Positions 52,719 through 61,424 of a stretch of 64,000 nucleotides of DNA are shown here, one piece after another. Below the pieces are notes generated by a model, which saw only the letters and a list, made by a program, of their open reading frames with translations, was not told the DNA's origin and did no database searches. Location of the stretch: assembly GCF_008764295.1 (NCBI RefSeq), contig NZ_VTQX01000017.1, forward strand, positions 23,610 to 87,609, written 5' to 3'. This DNA comes from Bacillus methanolicus (GTDB lineage: Bacteria; Bacillota; Bacilli; Bacillales; Cytobacillaceae). The translations under genes were made by a program, and so were the position numbers. Each line of letters opens with the position of its first letter. Position 1 is the stretch's first letter.

Positions 52719-53752
52719 ACGAGAGAGTCTATCGAAGCAAACGAGAGAAAGTAAGCTTTTTGATCAATTTGAGCGAGCTCATGGTGATAGCGGTGCTTAT
52801 CTTTCTACTTCTTGTTAGTTTTATCATCAGTTTAAGCGCTGGCGGCAAATGGTTATCTCTTGCAGAACTTTCCAGTGTAGCAGCGGGTTTAGCAAATGCT
52901 GAAATGAATCTTGTCGTCTTTGAACTTAGACTACCGCGTATTATCGTAGCAATGCTTGCGGGCGCTTCGCTCAGTGTGGCAGGTTCCATCTTGCAAGGAA
53001 TTATTAGAAATCCGCTCGCTTCGCCTGATATTATAGGAATTTCTGGAGGAGGATCGCTTGCAGCAATTGCTTATATTACCTTGTTGTCTGGTAAAGCGAG
53101 CATCCATTTTCTACCGATAGCTGCCTTTTGTGGAGCTGGACTAATTTCGCTGCTCATCTATATGCTTGCTTGGAAAAAAGGAATTAGTCCCGTGCGTTTA
53201 ATCTTAATCGGCATCGGAATTTCAGCAATAACTGGAGCGCTAACGATGCTCATGATTACATTAAGCCCAAATGCTTCCGCGAGTCAGGCCTATATTTGGA
53301 TGACAGGAAGTATTTATGGCTCTTCTTGGGTCAATGTTCTTTCGTTATTGCCGTGGTCATTGGTCTTTATTCCACTGGCATTTATGTACAGCAGGCACTT
53401 GAGATTACAAGAGCTAGGAGATGATGTGGCAGCAGCACTTGGTTCATCTGTACAGCAACAGCGGGCAGTGCTTCTTGTTATTAGTGTGGCTTTAGCAGGA
53501 TCATCGGTTGCAGTAGCAGGGGCAGTAGGTTTTGTCGGGTTGATTGGGCCGCATTTAGCCCGGAAGCTTACGGGAGCGTCGGGCGGAAGCTTAATAGTAT
53601 CTTCAGCATTAACGGGTTCGCTTATTGTTTTGTTGGCAGATACTTTGGCCAGAACTGTATTTTTGCCGAAGGACATACCAGTGGGAGTGTTCACTGCCGC
53701 AGTTGGAGCCCCTTTCTTTATCTATTTGCTGTTTCGCAATCGCAACAATTAA
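52715..53752 (+). CDS. FecCD-type iron-siderophore ABC permease 2
   Basis: This 345-residue FecCD protein is the second half of the permease. It has ELRLPRIIVAMLAGASLSVAG and IRNPLASPDIIGISGGG, then GLIGPHLARKLTGASG, as expected. Translation overlaps the first permease by 4 bases. It ends 14 bases before the ATPase gene. The two permeases are similar but distinct, as in FecC/FecD and FhuB-type pairs. Confidence 0.94.
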   Translation: MNERVYRSKREKVSFLINLSELMVIAVLIFLLLVSFIISLSAGGKWLSLAELSSVAAGLANAEMNLVVFELRLPRIIVAMLAGASLSVAGSILQGIIRNPLASPDIIGISGGGSLAAIAYITLLSGKASIHFLPIAAFCGAGLISLLIYMLAWKKGISPVRLILIGIGISAITGALTMLMITLSPNASASQAYIWMTGSIYGSSWVNVLSLLPWSLVFIPLAFMYSRHLRLQELGDDVAAALGSSVQQQRAVLLVISVALAGSSVAVAGAVGFVGLIGPHLARKLTGASGGSLIVSSALTGSLIVLLADTLARTVFLPKDIPVGVFTAAVGAPFFIYLLFRNRNN

Positions 53753-53766
53753 GGAGGCGGTCACAT

Positions 53767-54579
53767 ATGACGATGTTGGAAACAAGGGCGTTAACACTTT
53801 CCTACGGACAATCACCTATTATTAATGAGTTGGATTTGAAAATTCCATCTCAGAAAATTACGGTGTTTGTTGGACGAAACGGTTGTGGTAAATCCACTTT
53901 GCTAAGAGCAATAAGCCGATTATTAAAACCAGACGGCGGAGCAGTCTTATTGGATGGAAAAGCAATATCGAAATGGTCAACAAAGGAGGTAGCCCAGCAG
54001 CTTGCGATTTTGCCACAAGCTCCTCTTGCTCCGGAAGGGCTTACTGTAAAGGATCTTGTACGTCAAGGGCGGTATCCTCACCAAAGTTTGTTGTCGCAAT
54101 GGACGAAAGAGGATGAGCGTTTAGTGAATAAAGCATTAGCAGATACGGGCATGAGTGAGCTGGCGGAGCGCACAGTGGATTCCTTGTCAGGTGGCCAGCG
54201 ACAACGCGCTTGGATCGCCATGATCCTTGCACAAAATACGAATATATTATTGCTTGATGAACCAACAACTTATTTGGATATGGCTCATCAAGTTGAAATA
54301 CTTGATTTATTGTATGAATTGAATTTACGGGATCGTTGTACAATTGTTATGGTATTGCATGATTTGAATCTTGCTTGTCGCTATGCTCATCATATTGTCG
54401 CCTTAGCAGATCAAACTGTTGTCGCCAAAGGTGCGCCGGAAAAAGTGATGACGCTTAGCACGGTAGAAGCTGTATTTGATATGAAGTGTGAGCTAATGCA
54501 TGATCCGATTTTTGGCACACCGCTTTTTCTACCTTATGGCAAAGGACGTCGCTTGTCGCATTCTATGAGTGGGAGCTGA
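53767..54579 (+). CDS. Iron-siderophore ABC transporter ATP-binding protein
   Basis: This 270-residue ATPase of the FecE/FhuC group has Walker A GRNGCGKST, signature SLSGGQRQRAW, Walker B ILLLDEPTTYLDMAHQ (family-typical) and the switch histidine in VLHDLNLACRYA. It drives ferric siderophore import. AAGGAGG lies 8 bases before the ATG. It follows the permeases closely and precedes a FhuF-like reductase. Confidence 0.95.
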   Translation: MTMLETRALTLSYGQSPIINELDLKIPSQKITVFVGRNGCGKSTLLRAISRLLKPDGGAVLLDGKAISKWSTKEVAQQLAILPQAPLAPEGLTVKDLVRQGRYPHQSLLSQWTKEDERLVNKALADTGMSELAERTVDSLSGGQRQRAWIAMILAQNTNILLLDEPTTYLDMAHQVEILDLLYELNLRDRCTIVMVLHDLNLACRYAHHIVALADQTVVAKGAPEKVMTLSTVEAVFDMKCELMHDPIFGTPLFLPYGKGRRLSHSMSGS

Positions 54580-54589
54580 GGGGAACGTG

Positions 54590-55405
54590 ATGTCAAATAG
54601 GCAATTGACTAAGCTGGAGCTCGATGAATTAGCCAGTCGTTTTCAGCTTATGGTTGATAAGAAATCAGTTAGCTGTTTGAAACTTTTTACGAAACAAACT
54701 CCTTCATCAAATCGGCTTCTATGTATGGAGGAACTATTGGAGCAAGAACACTGTACAGAATATTTGCGGTACTTATGTGCAGTTATTGGAGCACCATCGC
54801 TTGCTGTCGCAGCCTCACAATTTGCAAAACGCTACGCGGCACTTTTAGTAGTACCAGCTCTATATACAATGAGTATCTATGATAAGGCGCTCGATGTTTC
54901 ATTGAAGCATGTGCAGCTTTATAATAATGAACAACAGAGCTGGCAACCGAGCCTTATTTTACAAACAAGCAATATTACTCCTGTATTTGGCAACACAGCT
55001 GAGGAACGGAGAGACTGGTATTTTTGTTCGATCTCTCAGCTTTTTTTATTACATCTTGCTCCATTGTGGCGGAGTTTGGCACTGGCATCTTCGGTATCGC
55101 CTATTATCTTGTGGGAAAATACGGCAGTGCGCATTTATTCGTTATTTGAGAGAAAAATTGCTAAGCTAGAGCTGCCCAACTGTAAAAAGGAACAAGCGCA
55201 GGCCGATTATGCCGCACTGCTTGCACTAAGTGATGGGGCTAATTTCGGAGAGTCTTATAACCCGGTTGCACGCTTTCGTACTTCGCTGAGGCAGAGAAAT
55301 GACGACAGCGGAGCAACGAGAATGCGTCATACCTGTTGTTTTTATTATTTAACAACAAGTTCACCTAAATATTGTGACATCTGTCCGCGCGCAATGAAAA
55401 AATAG
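54590..55405 (+). CDS. FhuF-like ferric siderophore reductase
   Basis: This 271-residue protein has a C-terminal CC-x10-C-x2-C motif (TCCFYYLTTSSPKYCDIC), which binds a [2Fe-2S] cluster in FhuF. The body is similar to the IucA/IucC C-terminal/FhuF family. It should reduce the iron in imported ferric siderophore in the cytoplasm, releasing it. The ATG at 54590 is 6 bases after GAGGGG. An upstream in-frame GTG (54569) overlaps the ATPase gene. It is the last gene of the uptake operon. Confidence 0.88.
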   Translation: MSNRQLTKLELDELASRFQLMVDKKSVSCLKLFTKQTPSSNRLLCMEELLEQEHCTEYLRYLCAVIGAPSLAVAASQFAKRYAALLVVPALYTMSIYDKALDVSLKHVQLYNNEQQSWQPSLILQTSNITPVFGNTAEERRDWYFCSISQLFLLHLAPLWRSLALASSVSPIILWENTAVRIYSLFERKIAKLELPNCKKEQAQADYAALLALSDGANFGESYNPVARFRTSLRQRNDDSGATRMRHTCCFYYLTTSSPKYCDICPRAMKK

Positions 55406-55877
55406 GTTGTGTTGGAATTAAGAAGGAATGCTGATACTGTCAAAACAATCTAAGAAAAGATGATTAGCCGCTAAATGACCAAAGCTTTTTTAAATGATTT
55501 AGGACTCAATTCGTGAAAAGCCTTGGTTTCACATGACTTTCAATGATGCTTTGTAGCGTTGAGGTTAGTATTAACATCACATATAACAAAATCTATGAAA
55601 ACTTAGTACAATTTCGACAAGAGTACAAGTATTAAATCAAACCTTCTACTGTATTGTAGGAGGTTTTTTATTAGGGTAAACATGAACAGTTTATCGATAA
55701 AAAAGCTCTACCATTCCTTAATATGGAACTGCATAAAATGGTTTGAGGTGAATGAACCAATATTCAAATTATTTCACTAATGATAGGGAAGTAATTTTGT
55801 CTGTCCGCGATGAAAAAATGTCCTTATAATGGAGCTAATAATCGATTATGAAGCACGACTACTAGTAGAGTGGTGAA
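55406..55877. other. Intergenic stretch with terminator and -10 element
   Basis: These 472 bases contain the terminator at 55639-55669 and a TATAAT at 55825-55830 without a good -35, which may belong to the PRD regulator gene at 55878. No other gene or repeat is seen. Confidence 0.5.
55639..55669 (+). terminator. Rho-independent terminator after the iron uptake operon
   Basis: AAACCTTCTAC (55639-55649) pairs with GTAGGAGGTTT (55656-55666), with one wobble and a 6-base loop, and is followed by a T-run. Confidence 0.8.
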
Positions 55878-57728
55878 ATGATGCTAAGCGCTAGAGAATT
55901 TCAGTTAACGAATAAGCTATTAAATACAAAAGCTCCGATTAGAATTAAGGATTTATCGAAGGAGTTTGGAGTAAGTACACGAACGATCAAATATGATCTT
56001 GAAAATGTTCGAAAGTGGTTTAAACTTCAGGGCTTGACCGTAAATTCTCAAACAAGTAAGGGAATTTGGATTCATTGCGATGAACGGGAGCGTGCAGAGC
56101 TTAGAAGGGTTTTGAATCAATTTAAGCGTTTTCAAGTTTATCCGGATCAAGCAATGCGTGTAAAAAGGATTATTCTGTCCTTATTATTAACAAATGGTTA
56201 TAAGACGGCTGCAGAGCTTTCAGAGTTGCTTCAAGTAAGCAGAAATACAATTTTGAGTGATTTGAACCATGTTGATGAATTTTTAACATCGTCGAATATT
56301 GAATTAGAGCGAAAGCCAAGAGTAGGTTACCGTCTGAACGGCAACGAGCTTCAACTGCGGCTTGTGCTGGAGCATATTATTTACAATAGTTTAGATGATT
56401 ACCAAATTTATAAAATGACTACCCGTATTACAAAACAAGAGCGGCAAGTGGAGATTGGTACCGTATTGGAGAGACCACTAAAACAAATTTATGAGACTGC
56501 TGAAAAACATATGAGTGGGTTATATTCCCCTTCCTTAGCTCCTTTGCTTCGACTCTCAGATCTATTAAAGTTTCTGCTGCGCCTTACTTTTTCGGTTGCA
56601 AGACTAAATATGGGCCATACGATAAACAGCTATCGGGTATTAGAACGATCTCAATATGAAGATGAGCTATCTCTTTTTCTTGTATCTGTGATGGAAAAGC
56701 TTTATGCAGAAATGCAGTTGCCATTGCTTGAGGAAGAGTTTCTATACGTGTCAGGAAATATGGAAAAAGCAGCGGAACAAACGGACGTAGTAGGAATTAC
56801 AAAGAAGATCATTGAATATGTGAGCCTTCGGGAAGGAATCGACTATAAAAAAGACCCGAAGCTCTATAGCAACTTGCTGTCACATTTGTCATTAAGGCTT
56901 CAGAATGGCTCATTATATTTGAACGAAATAAATCCGATGGAGGACGAAGTGAAAAGAAATCATGCTTCACTTTTTCAAACTGTTCAAGAGGCATGTCGCA
57001 AATTTGTGAAGCAGCATACATTGATTGCTCAAGACTCATTTAGCTCTTTAATTGTTTTGCATTTTCTCGTTTCCTATGAAAATACATTTAAGCCGAAAAA
57101 GAAAGTAAAGGTACTGTATGTATGTTCTACAGGGAGAGGTGTTGCCCGTCTGATCAAAAACAAGGTGGAAAAGGAAATCCCTGCGGTCGATATTGTATCA
57201 TATTGCTCCCTCCTTGAAGTGGAAGAAATTTGTCAGACTGAAGAGGTAGACTTAATCATCAGTGTTTTTCCTGTTGAAGCTGCAGTACCTGTTATTGTAG
57301 TCGAACCGTTGCCTGTCAAAAGAGATATTGAGGAAATCCGCAAGCAAGTGCGGGCAATGATTGGTTCAGATGGTGAGAAAATGAACCAGTTGCTTGAAAA
57401 CAATGATTTTACGAGCAGTGAAGATAGTGAAAGTCTCAGCCAAGAGATTATTTTAAAAGGCTTTGAAGTCGCACACGCATTATTGGAAGCCTTTCCAATT
57501 GAAAAAGAAGAAAACTGGAAAAACGCTTTTATGATGCACATTTTCCTTATGGTACATCGCTATTACTTTGATAAGCAATATGACCAATATTTATATGCCC
57601 ACTATCAAATGCTCGATAGTGATGAGGAAATGTTCAACCGTGTTCAGCGAATTTTAAAAGAGAAAGACTTACATGTGCACGAGGCTGAGATTATTACAGT
57701 GATACAGTACTTGAAAAAATGGAAGTGA
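55878..57728 (+). CDS. PRD-containing transcriptional regulator (BglG/MtlR-type)
   Basis: This 616-residue protein has two N-terminal helix-turn-helix units (IRIKDLSKEFGVSTRTIKYD at about 17-36; AAELSELLQVSRNTILSDLN at about 112-131), PRD domains in the middle (about 180-400), an EIIB-like domain with VLYVCSTGRG (Cys near 417), and a further helical C-terminal region with FLMVHRYYF that looks PRD-like. Such regulators are phosphorylated by HPr and PTS proteins and switch sugar genes on or off. It lies 4 bases before the amidohydrolase gene, so it likely controls the operon that follows. No PTS permease is in the window. Confidence 0.9.
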   Translation: MMLSAREFQLTNKLLNTKAPIRIKDLSKEFGVSTRTIKYDLENVRKWFKLQGLTVNSQTSKGIWIHCDERERAELRRVLNQFKRFQVYPDQAMRVKRIILSLLLTNGYKTAAELSELLQVSRNTILSDLNHVDEFLTSSNIELERKPRVGYRLNGNELQLRLVLEHIIYNSLDDYQIYKMTTRITKQERQVEIGTVLERPLKQIYETAEKHMSGLYSPSLAPLLRLSDLLKFLLRLTFSVARLNMGHTINSYRVLERSQYEDELSLFLVSVMEKLYAEMQLPLLEEEFLYVSGNMEKAAEQTDVVGITKKIIEYVSLREGIDYKKDPKLYSNLLSHLSLRLQNGSLYLNEINPMEDEVKRNHASLFQTVQEACRKFVKQHTLIAQDSFSSLIVLHFLVSYENTFKPKKKVKVLYVCSTGRGVARLIKNKVEKEIPAVDIVSYCSLLEVEEICQTEEVDLIISVFPVEAAVPVIVVEPLPVKRDIEEIRKQVRAMIGSDGEKMNQLLENNDFTSSEDSESLSQEIILKGFEVAHALLEAFPIEKEENWKNAFMMHIFLMVHRYYFDKQYDQYLYAHYQMLDSDEEMFNRVQRILKEKDLHVHEAEIITVIQYLKKWK

Positions 57729-57732
57729 TGGT

Positions 57733-58902
57733 ATGTGTAAGAAAATAATTATCGAAAATGGCTTAGTCGTTGATCCGGAGAGTTCGACAGTTAGCAAAAA
57801 AGAGATTGGCATATTAAACGGTGTCTTTGCCACAGTGGAAGATGTCAGGAAGGAAGGAGAAGCAGGGATTGAATACATAGATGCAACCGATCACTATGTT
57901 GCACCTGGATTTATCGATCTGCATGCGCATGTTTTCAAAGATTACACTGAACTCGGAATTGCACCTGATCTAGTCGGCATTGAGCAAGGGGTTACAACGA
58001 TCGTCGATGCAGGTAGTGCAGGATTCGACCATTACCATGTCTTTAAAGAGAGCATAATCGAAAAAAGTAGAACAGAAATATTGGCTTTTTTAAATATTTC
58101 GCGGCAAGGTCTATGTAACGGGCTGTCCGAGCTTGCTAGATTAGAAGAACTAATGACGTTGGAAGAAGCAAAAGAAATATTTCAGAAGGAGAAAAGCCTT
58201 GTCGGCTTAAAAGCGCGCATGAGCGGTTCGGTGGTGAAGGGTAGCGGAATTAAACCGTTAGTCCACGCAAGAGAGATTGCAGATGAACTTGGCAAGCCGA
58301 TAATGGTGCATATCGGAAACCCTCCACCTAATTTGCAAGAGATTTTTCCGCTTCTTCAAAAGGGAGATATCGTCACCCATGCTTTCCACGGAAAACAGCA
58401 TGGCATCCTTAATGAAGCGGGCGAATTGATACCGGAAGCAAGAAGTGCTGTTGACAGGGGGGTTCGTTTTGACGTTGGACATGGTACCTCGAGCTTTAGC
58501 TATAAAACGATGCGAAAGTTTAAGGGCAATTATCATCTCCCATTTACGATCAGCACAGATATTTATAAAAAGAACTACTCGAATCCAGTCGGCAGTCTAA
58601 TGACGACGATGACCAAGCTTCTCGCTCTGGGCTATACATTGCCAGAGGTTGTCGCTGCCGTAACGAAAAGAGCTGTCGATACGCTTCATTTAAAGGAGCA
58701 GGGGACATTTCGAATTGGTTCGATCGCTGATGTGACGATATTTGCCCTTAAGAAAGATGGGATGTTCACTCTCATTGATTCAGAAGGAGAGGAAATGAGT
58801 TATCATCAAGTACTTACACCATATATTACCATCAAGACTGGAAAGGTGGCATACACGAAGGAAAATGGAAGGCAAAATGCAAGAGTTACACCAGAAAAGT
58901 GA
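57733..58902 (+). CDS. Amidohydrolase/deacetylase family metallohydrolase (EF_0837/AHA_3915-type)
   Basis: This 389-residue enzyme belongs to the amidohydrolase superfamily. Metal-binding parts are DLHAHVF (HxH), VGLKARMSG (probable carboxylated lysine), MVHIGN, HAFHG and STDIY (Asp). It should remove an acyl group from an N-acyl substrate in the cytoplasm. I recall this subfamily as part of a conserved cluster with SFCGS, DUF4310-4312 and DgaE/F-like genes, as here. The ATG at 57733 has SD AAGTGATGG-like, weak. The natural substrate has not, to my knowledge, been established. Confidence 0.88.
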   Translation: MCKKIIIENGLVVDPESSTVSKKEIGILNGVFATVEDVRKEGEAGIEYIDATDHYVAPGFIDLHAHVFKDYTELGIAPDLVGIEQGVTTIVDAGSAGFDHYHVFKESIIEKSRTEILAFLNISRQGLCNGLSELARLEELMTLEEAKEIFQKEKSLVGLKARMSGSVVKGSGIKPLVHAREIADELGKPIMVHIGNPPPNLQEIFPLLQKGDIVTHAFHGKQHGILNEAGELIPEARSAVDRGVRFDVGHGTSSFSYKTMRKFKGNYHLPFTISTDIYKKNYSNPVGSLMTTMTKLLALGYTLPEVVAAVTKRAVDTLHLKEQGTFRIGSIADVTIFALKKDGMFTLIDSEGEEMSYHQVLTPYITIKTGKVAYTKENGRQNARVTPEK

Positions 58903-59194
58903 AAATCCGCAATTATGTATGGAAGTAATGAAATATACGGAAGGGCTGTTATCTGAAGAAAAGATTAAGATGACAGATGCGCAAAAACTCTCATTATTAT
59001 CGCATATTTCAGCGATGGTCTATCGCTCCAAGCATAAGGAAATGATTCAGTCAGTTGATAGAAATCTTTTTCAGGAAGTGTCAAAACAATCGATTGAAAT
59101 GGCAGGCAAAGTGTGCAATAAATTACCACATTTACATGAAGATGAGAAATACCTGCTTTCCATTCATTTTGAAACTGCAAAAATGGAAGCTTAA
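58865..59194 (+). CDS. Small PRD domain protein (EF_0829/AHA_3910-type)
   Basis: This 109-residue protein is a single PRD-like helical domain with conserved histidines in LLSHISAMVYR and LLSIHFETAK. It lacks a DNA- or RNA-binding domain, so it may act as a phosphorylation-sensitive partner of the large PRD regulator or of the putative transporter. It overlaps the amidohydrolase gene by 38 bases; GGAAGG within the overlap could serve an ATG at 58877. This small PRD protein is a known member of the conserved cluster. Function unknown. Confidence 0.8.
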   Translation: MEGKMQELHQKSENPQLCMEVMKYTEGLLSEEKIKMTDAQKLSLLSHISAMVYRSKHKEMIQSVDRNLFQEVSKQSIEMAGKVCNKLPHLHEDEKYLLSIHFETAKMEA

Positions 59195-59215
59195 TGAAAT
59201 AAGGGGGAATGTAAC

Positions 59216-59578
59216 ATGAGTCAAGTTGTAGTTGTAATTGGAGATCGCTTAGGAAAAGGACAAAATGTCGCAAAAGGCGTGGAAGCTGCTGGTGGAAAGG
59301 CAATTGTTATCTCTGGTGTCGGTGCTGATATGCGCCTCGGTGATGTCATGAAAACAGAACAAGCAGATTTGGGCATTTCTTTCTGTGGAAGCGGTGGAGC
59401 TGGCGCAATCACTGCGCAGACAAAATACGGCTATCCGGCACATTATGGCATGCGTTCGATAGAAGAGGGTGTTACAGCGATAAATGAAGGCAAAAAAGTT
59501 CTCGGTTTTGGATTTATGGATACGGAAGAACTAGGTAAGAGAATTACGGAAGCATATTTAAAGAAAGTACAAGGGTAA
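59216..59578 (+). CDS. Glycine-rich SFCGS family protein (EF_0830/AHA_3911-type)
   Basis: This 120-residue soluble protein begins VVVVIGDRLGKGQNVAKGVE and has the family motif GISFCGSGGAGAITAQTKYG with a single cysteine (about residue 60). The Rossmann-like start and the Cys in a Gly-rich turn recall EIIB-like phosphocarriers. That is only a structural guess. It always neighbours DUF4312/4311/4310 genes in clusters known to me. SD AGGGGGA precedes the ATG. Function unknown; I infer a cytoplasmic part of the transporter. Confidence 0.85.
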   Translation: MSQVVVVIGDRLGKGQNVAKGVEAAGGKAIVISGVGADMRLGDVMKTEQADLGISFCGSGGAGAITAQTKYGYPAHYGMRSIEEGVTAINEGKKVLGFGFMDTEELGKRITEAYLKKVQG

Positions 59579-59582
59579 ACGA

Positions 59583-59936
59583 ATGGAGAAAATCGTTCAG
59601 TATAAGGTTTCGGTAGAAGGAAAAGGAAAGTCAAAGGAGCTCGCTATTAACACTGCACTTGGGAAAATTCAGAGAAAGGTGATGGAAGAGTACAAAGCAA
59701 TGATCATCCGTATTGAACCTGTGAGCATCGATGTGATTGAAGCGATTGAACATACGTATACGGAGCGCTTTTTATTATTTTTCTTTCCGAGAAAAAGGAG
59801 TGTCTATAAGGTTTTAATGGACGTGGATGTAAAGATTACGCTATTAAAAGTTGAAGATATTGATTTTAAAAAAATCGAGTCACCAGATGGTATTGTAAAT
59901 AATATTTTCCGCAATGGGCAAGTAGCGGATAAATAA
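59583..59936 (+). CDS. DUF4312 family protein (EF_0831/AHA_3912-type)
   Basis: This 117-residue soluble protein begins IVQYKVSVEGKGKSKELAIN and has a charged, mixed alpha/beta character (FLLFFFPRKRSVYKVLMDVD). I know no function. It lies between SFCGS and two membrane proteins with 4-18 base gaps, so it is probably made in equal amounts and may form a complex with them. No metal or catalytic motif is visible. Confidence 0.82.
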   Translation: MEKIVQYKVSVEGKGKSKELAINTALGKIQRKVMEEYKAMIIRIEPVSIDVIEAIEHTYTERFLLFFFPRKRSVYKVLMDVDVKITLLKVEDIDFKKIESPDGIVNNIFRNGQVADK

Positions 59937-59954
59937 ATAGCGGAGGAGAAACGT

Positions 59955-60740
59955 ATGGAATTGATAGAAGTAGCAATAAAATCAATTATTATTGGTGCTC
60001 TTGTCGGTGTTGGCGTCGGTGCTGGAGCTGCTCGAATGTTTCATGCACCGAAAGCGCAAGGAATGGGGGCATTTCGGACATTAGGGGAACTGAATGCCTG
60101 TGCTGGCGATGCCGCTTCCCACTTTTCGTTTGGATTAGGTTTCTTTTTTAACGCATGGGCATCCTCAGTTGGGGCAGGTGCTTTCACACAGGATGTGGAT
60201 CACCGGATTATTCCGAACTGGGCGGCAGCAGTATTGATGAGAAAAGGCAGACGTCCTGAGGATACACTCCATAATCCGAAAAAAATGGCAATCTCCGGCG
60301 GAATTATTGGAATCATTGTTGTTGCTTTTTTAAATTTAACTGCTTCTGCCATTCCGGAATCATTGCAAGCGATTGCTGTTCATGTTCTTGTGCCGGCAGC
60401 GAATTTATTAATTAATCCTGTTATGCCTGTTATTTTCTGGCTGGCTGCATTAGACGCTGGAAAGCGCTCTGGCTTCTGGGGCACGATTTTCGGTGGTGCT
60501 GCCCATTTGATTATGGGGAATGCCGTACCAGGCGTTGTGCTTGGGATCTTAATCGGCAAGGGAGTCGATGATAGCGGCTGGAATAAAGTGACGAAGACAT
60601 TGCTTATTTCAGTCATTGTTCTCTTCATTTTGAGTGCATTCTTCCGTGGCTTTGATATTCAATTATTGGAAAGCATGTACATCACGCCGCCAGAATGGCT
60701 GCTAGATTTCCATAAACTATTAGGACTAGAGGTGAAGTAA
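59955..60740 (+). CDS. DUF4311 family membrane protein (EF_0832/AHA_3913-type)
   Basis: This 261-residue integral membrane protein has about six to seven hydrophobic helices. The first helix is Gly/Ala/Val-rich (IGALVGVGVGAGAARMF). Conserved-looking polar stretches include LNACAGDAASHFSFG and GAFTQDVDHRIIPNW between helices. It is one of two membrane partners, with DUF4310, of the SFCGS/DUF4312 pair. I infer a transport role. No known transporter family is evident. SD GGAGGAG is strong. Confidence 0.85.
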   Translation: MELIEVAIKSIIIGALVGVGVGAGAARMFHAPKAQGMGAFRTLGELNACAGDAASHFSFGLGFFFNAWASSVGAGAFTQDVDHRIIPNWAAAVLMRKGRRPEDTLHNPKKMAISGGIIGIIVVAFLNLTASAIPESLQAIAVHVLVPAANLLINPVMPVIFWLAALDAGKRSGFWGTIFGGAAHLIMGNAVPGVVLGILIGKGVDDSGWNKVTKTLLISVIVLFILSAFFRGFDIQLLESMYITPPEWLLDFHKLLGLEVK

Positions 60741-60741
60741 A

Positions 60742-61413
60742 TTGACAACGCAAACAGAGTCTTTAGAAAAAGATATGTATAAATCATTTTGGTATGCAGA
60801 TTGGTCGTTTCCAATCTTTGTAGCGCTTCTATCGGCAGGTATTTTTGCCGGAACTCATATGTATTATGTGTATAAAATTGGCGCATTTAATGATGTTGCG
60901 ATTGTTGCCATGCTAGAAGCGGGAATTCAAGGAGCTGGCTACGGTGCAGCAGCAGCTTTTGGTGCAAGTTTTTTATTTGCCCGAGTGTTAGAAGGTGCGC
61001 TTGTTGGGATTCTAGATATTGGCGGATCATTACAAACCGGTATTGGGATCGGTGTGCCTGCGATTTTGCTGGCATCGGGAATTACTGCTCCTGTTGAAAA
61101 CTTTATTCTTTCTTTAATTACCGGCGCTCTACTAGGGGCACTGGTTGGTTATTCAATTTTAGCGATTCGTAAATTAACAGTCGGACAGTCCAACTCTACT
61201 TTTGGAGCAGACATCATGATGGGAGCAGGAAATGCATCGGGTCGCTTTCTTGGACCGCTCATCGTCATCTCAGCGGCTAGCGCGTCGATTCCAATTGGAA
61301 TCGGTTCAACAATTGGCGCGGCGATCTTTTATATATGGAAAAAGCCGGTAGCAGGAGGAGCAATTTTAGGTGCCATGATTTTTGGTGCAATATTCCCAAT
61401 ATCTTTAGAATAG
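60742..61413 (+). CDS. DUF4310 family membrane protein (EF_0833/AHA_3914-type)
   Basis: This 223-residue membrane protein has about six helices. Gly-rich helices (GIQGAGYGAAAAFGASFLFA, IGIGVPAILLASGI) recall channel-forming transporter subunits. The TTG start at 60742 is 1 base after the DUF4311 stop, with SD AGGTGAAG upstream, so the two are co-translated. Together the two proteins could form the membrane part of a new uptake system for the substrate of DgaE/DgaF-like enzymes. This is inference. Confidence 0.85.
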   Translation: MTTQTESLEKDMYKSFWYADWSFPIFVALLSAGIFAGTHMYYVYKIGAFNDVAIVAMLEAGIQGAGYGAAAAFGASFLFARVLEGALVGILDIGGSLQTGIGIGVPAILLASGITAPVENFILSLITGALLGALVGYSILAIRKLTVGQSNSTFGADIMMGAGNASGRFLGPLIVISAASASIPIGIGSTIGAAIFYIWKKPVAGGAILGAMIFGAIFPISLE

Positions 61414-61424
61414 GAGGAGTAGCA

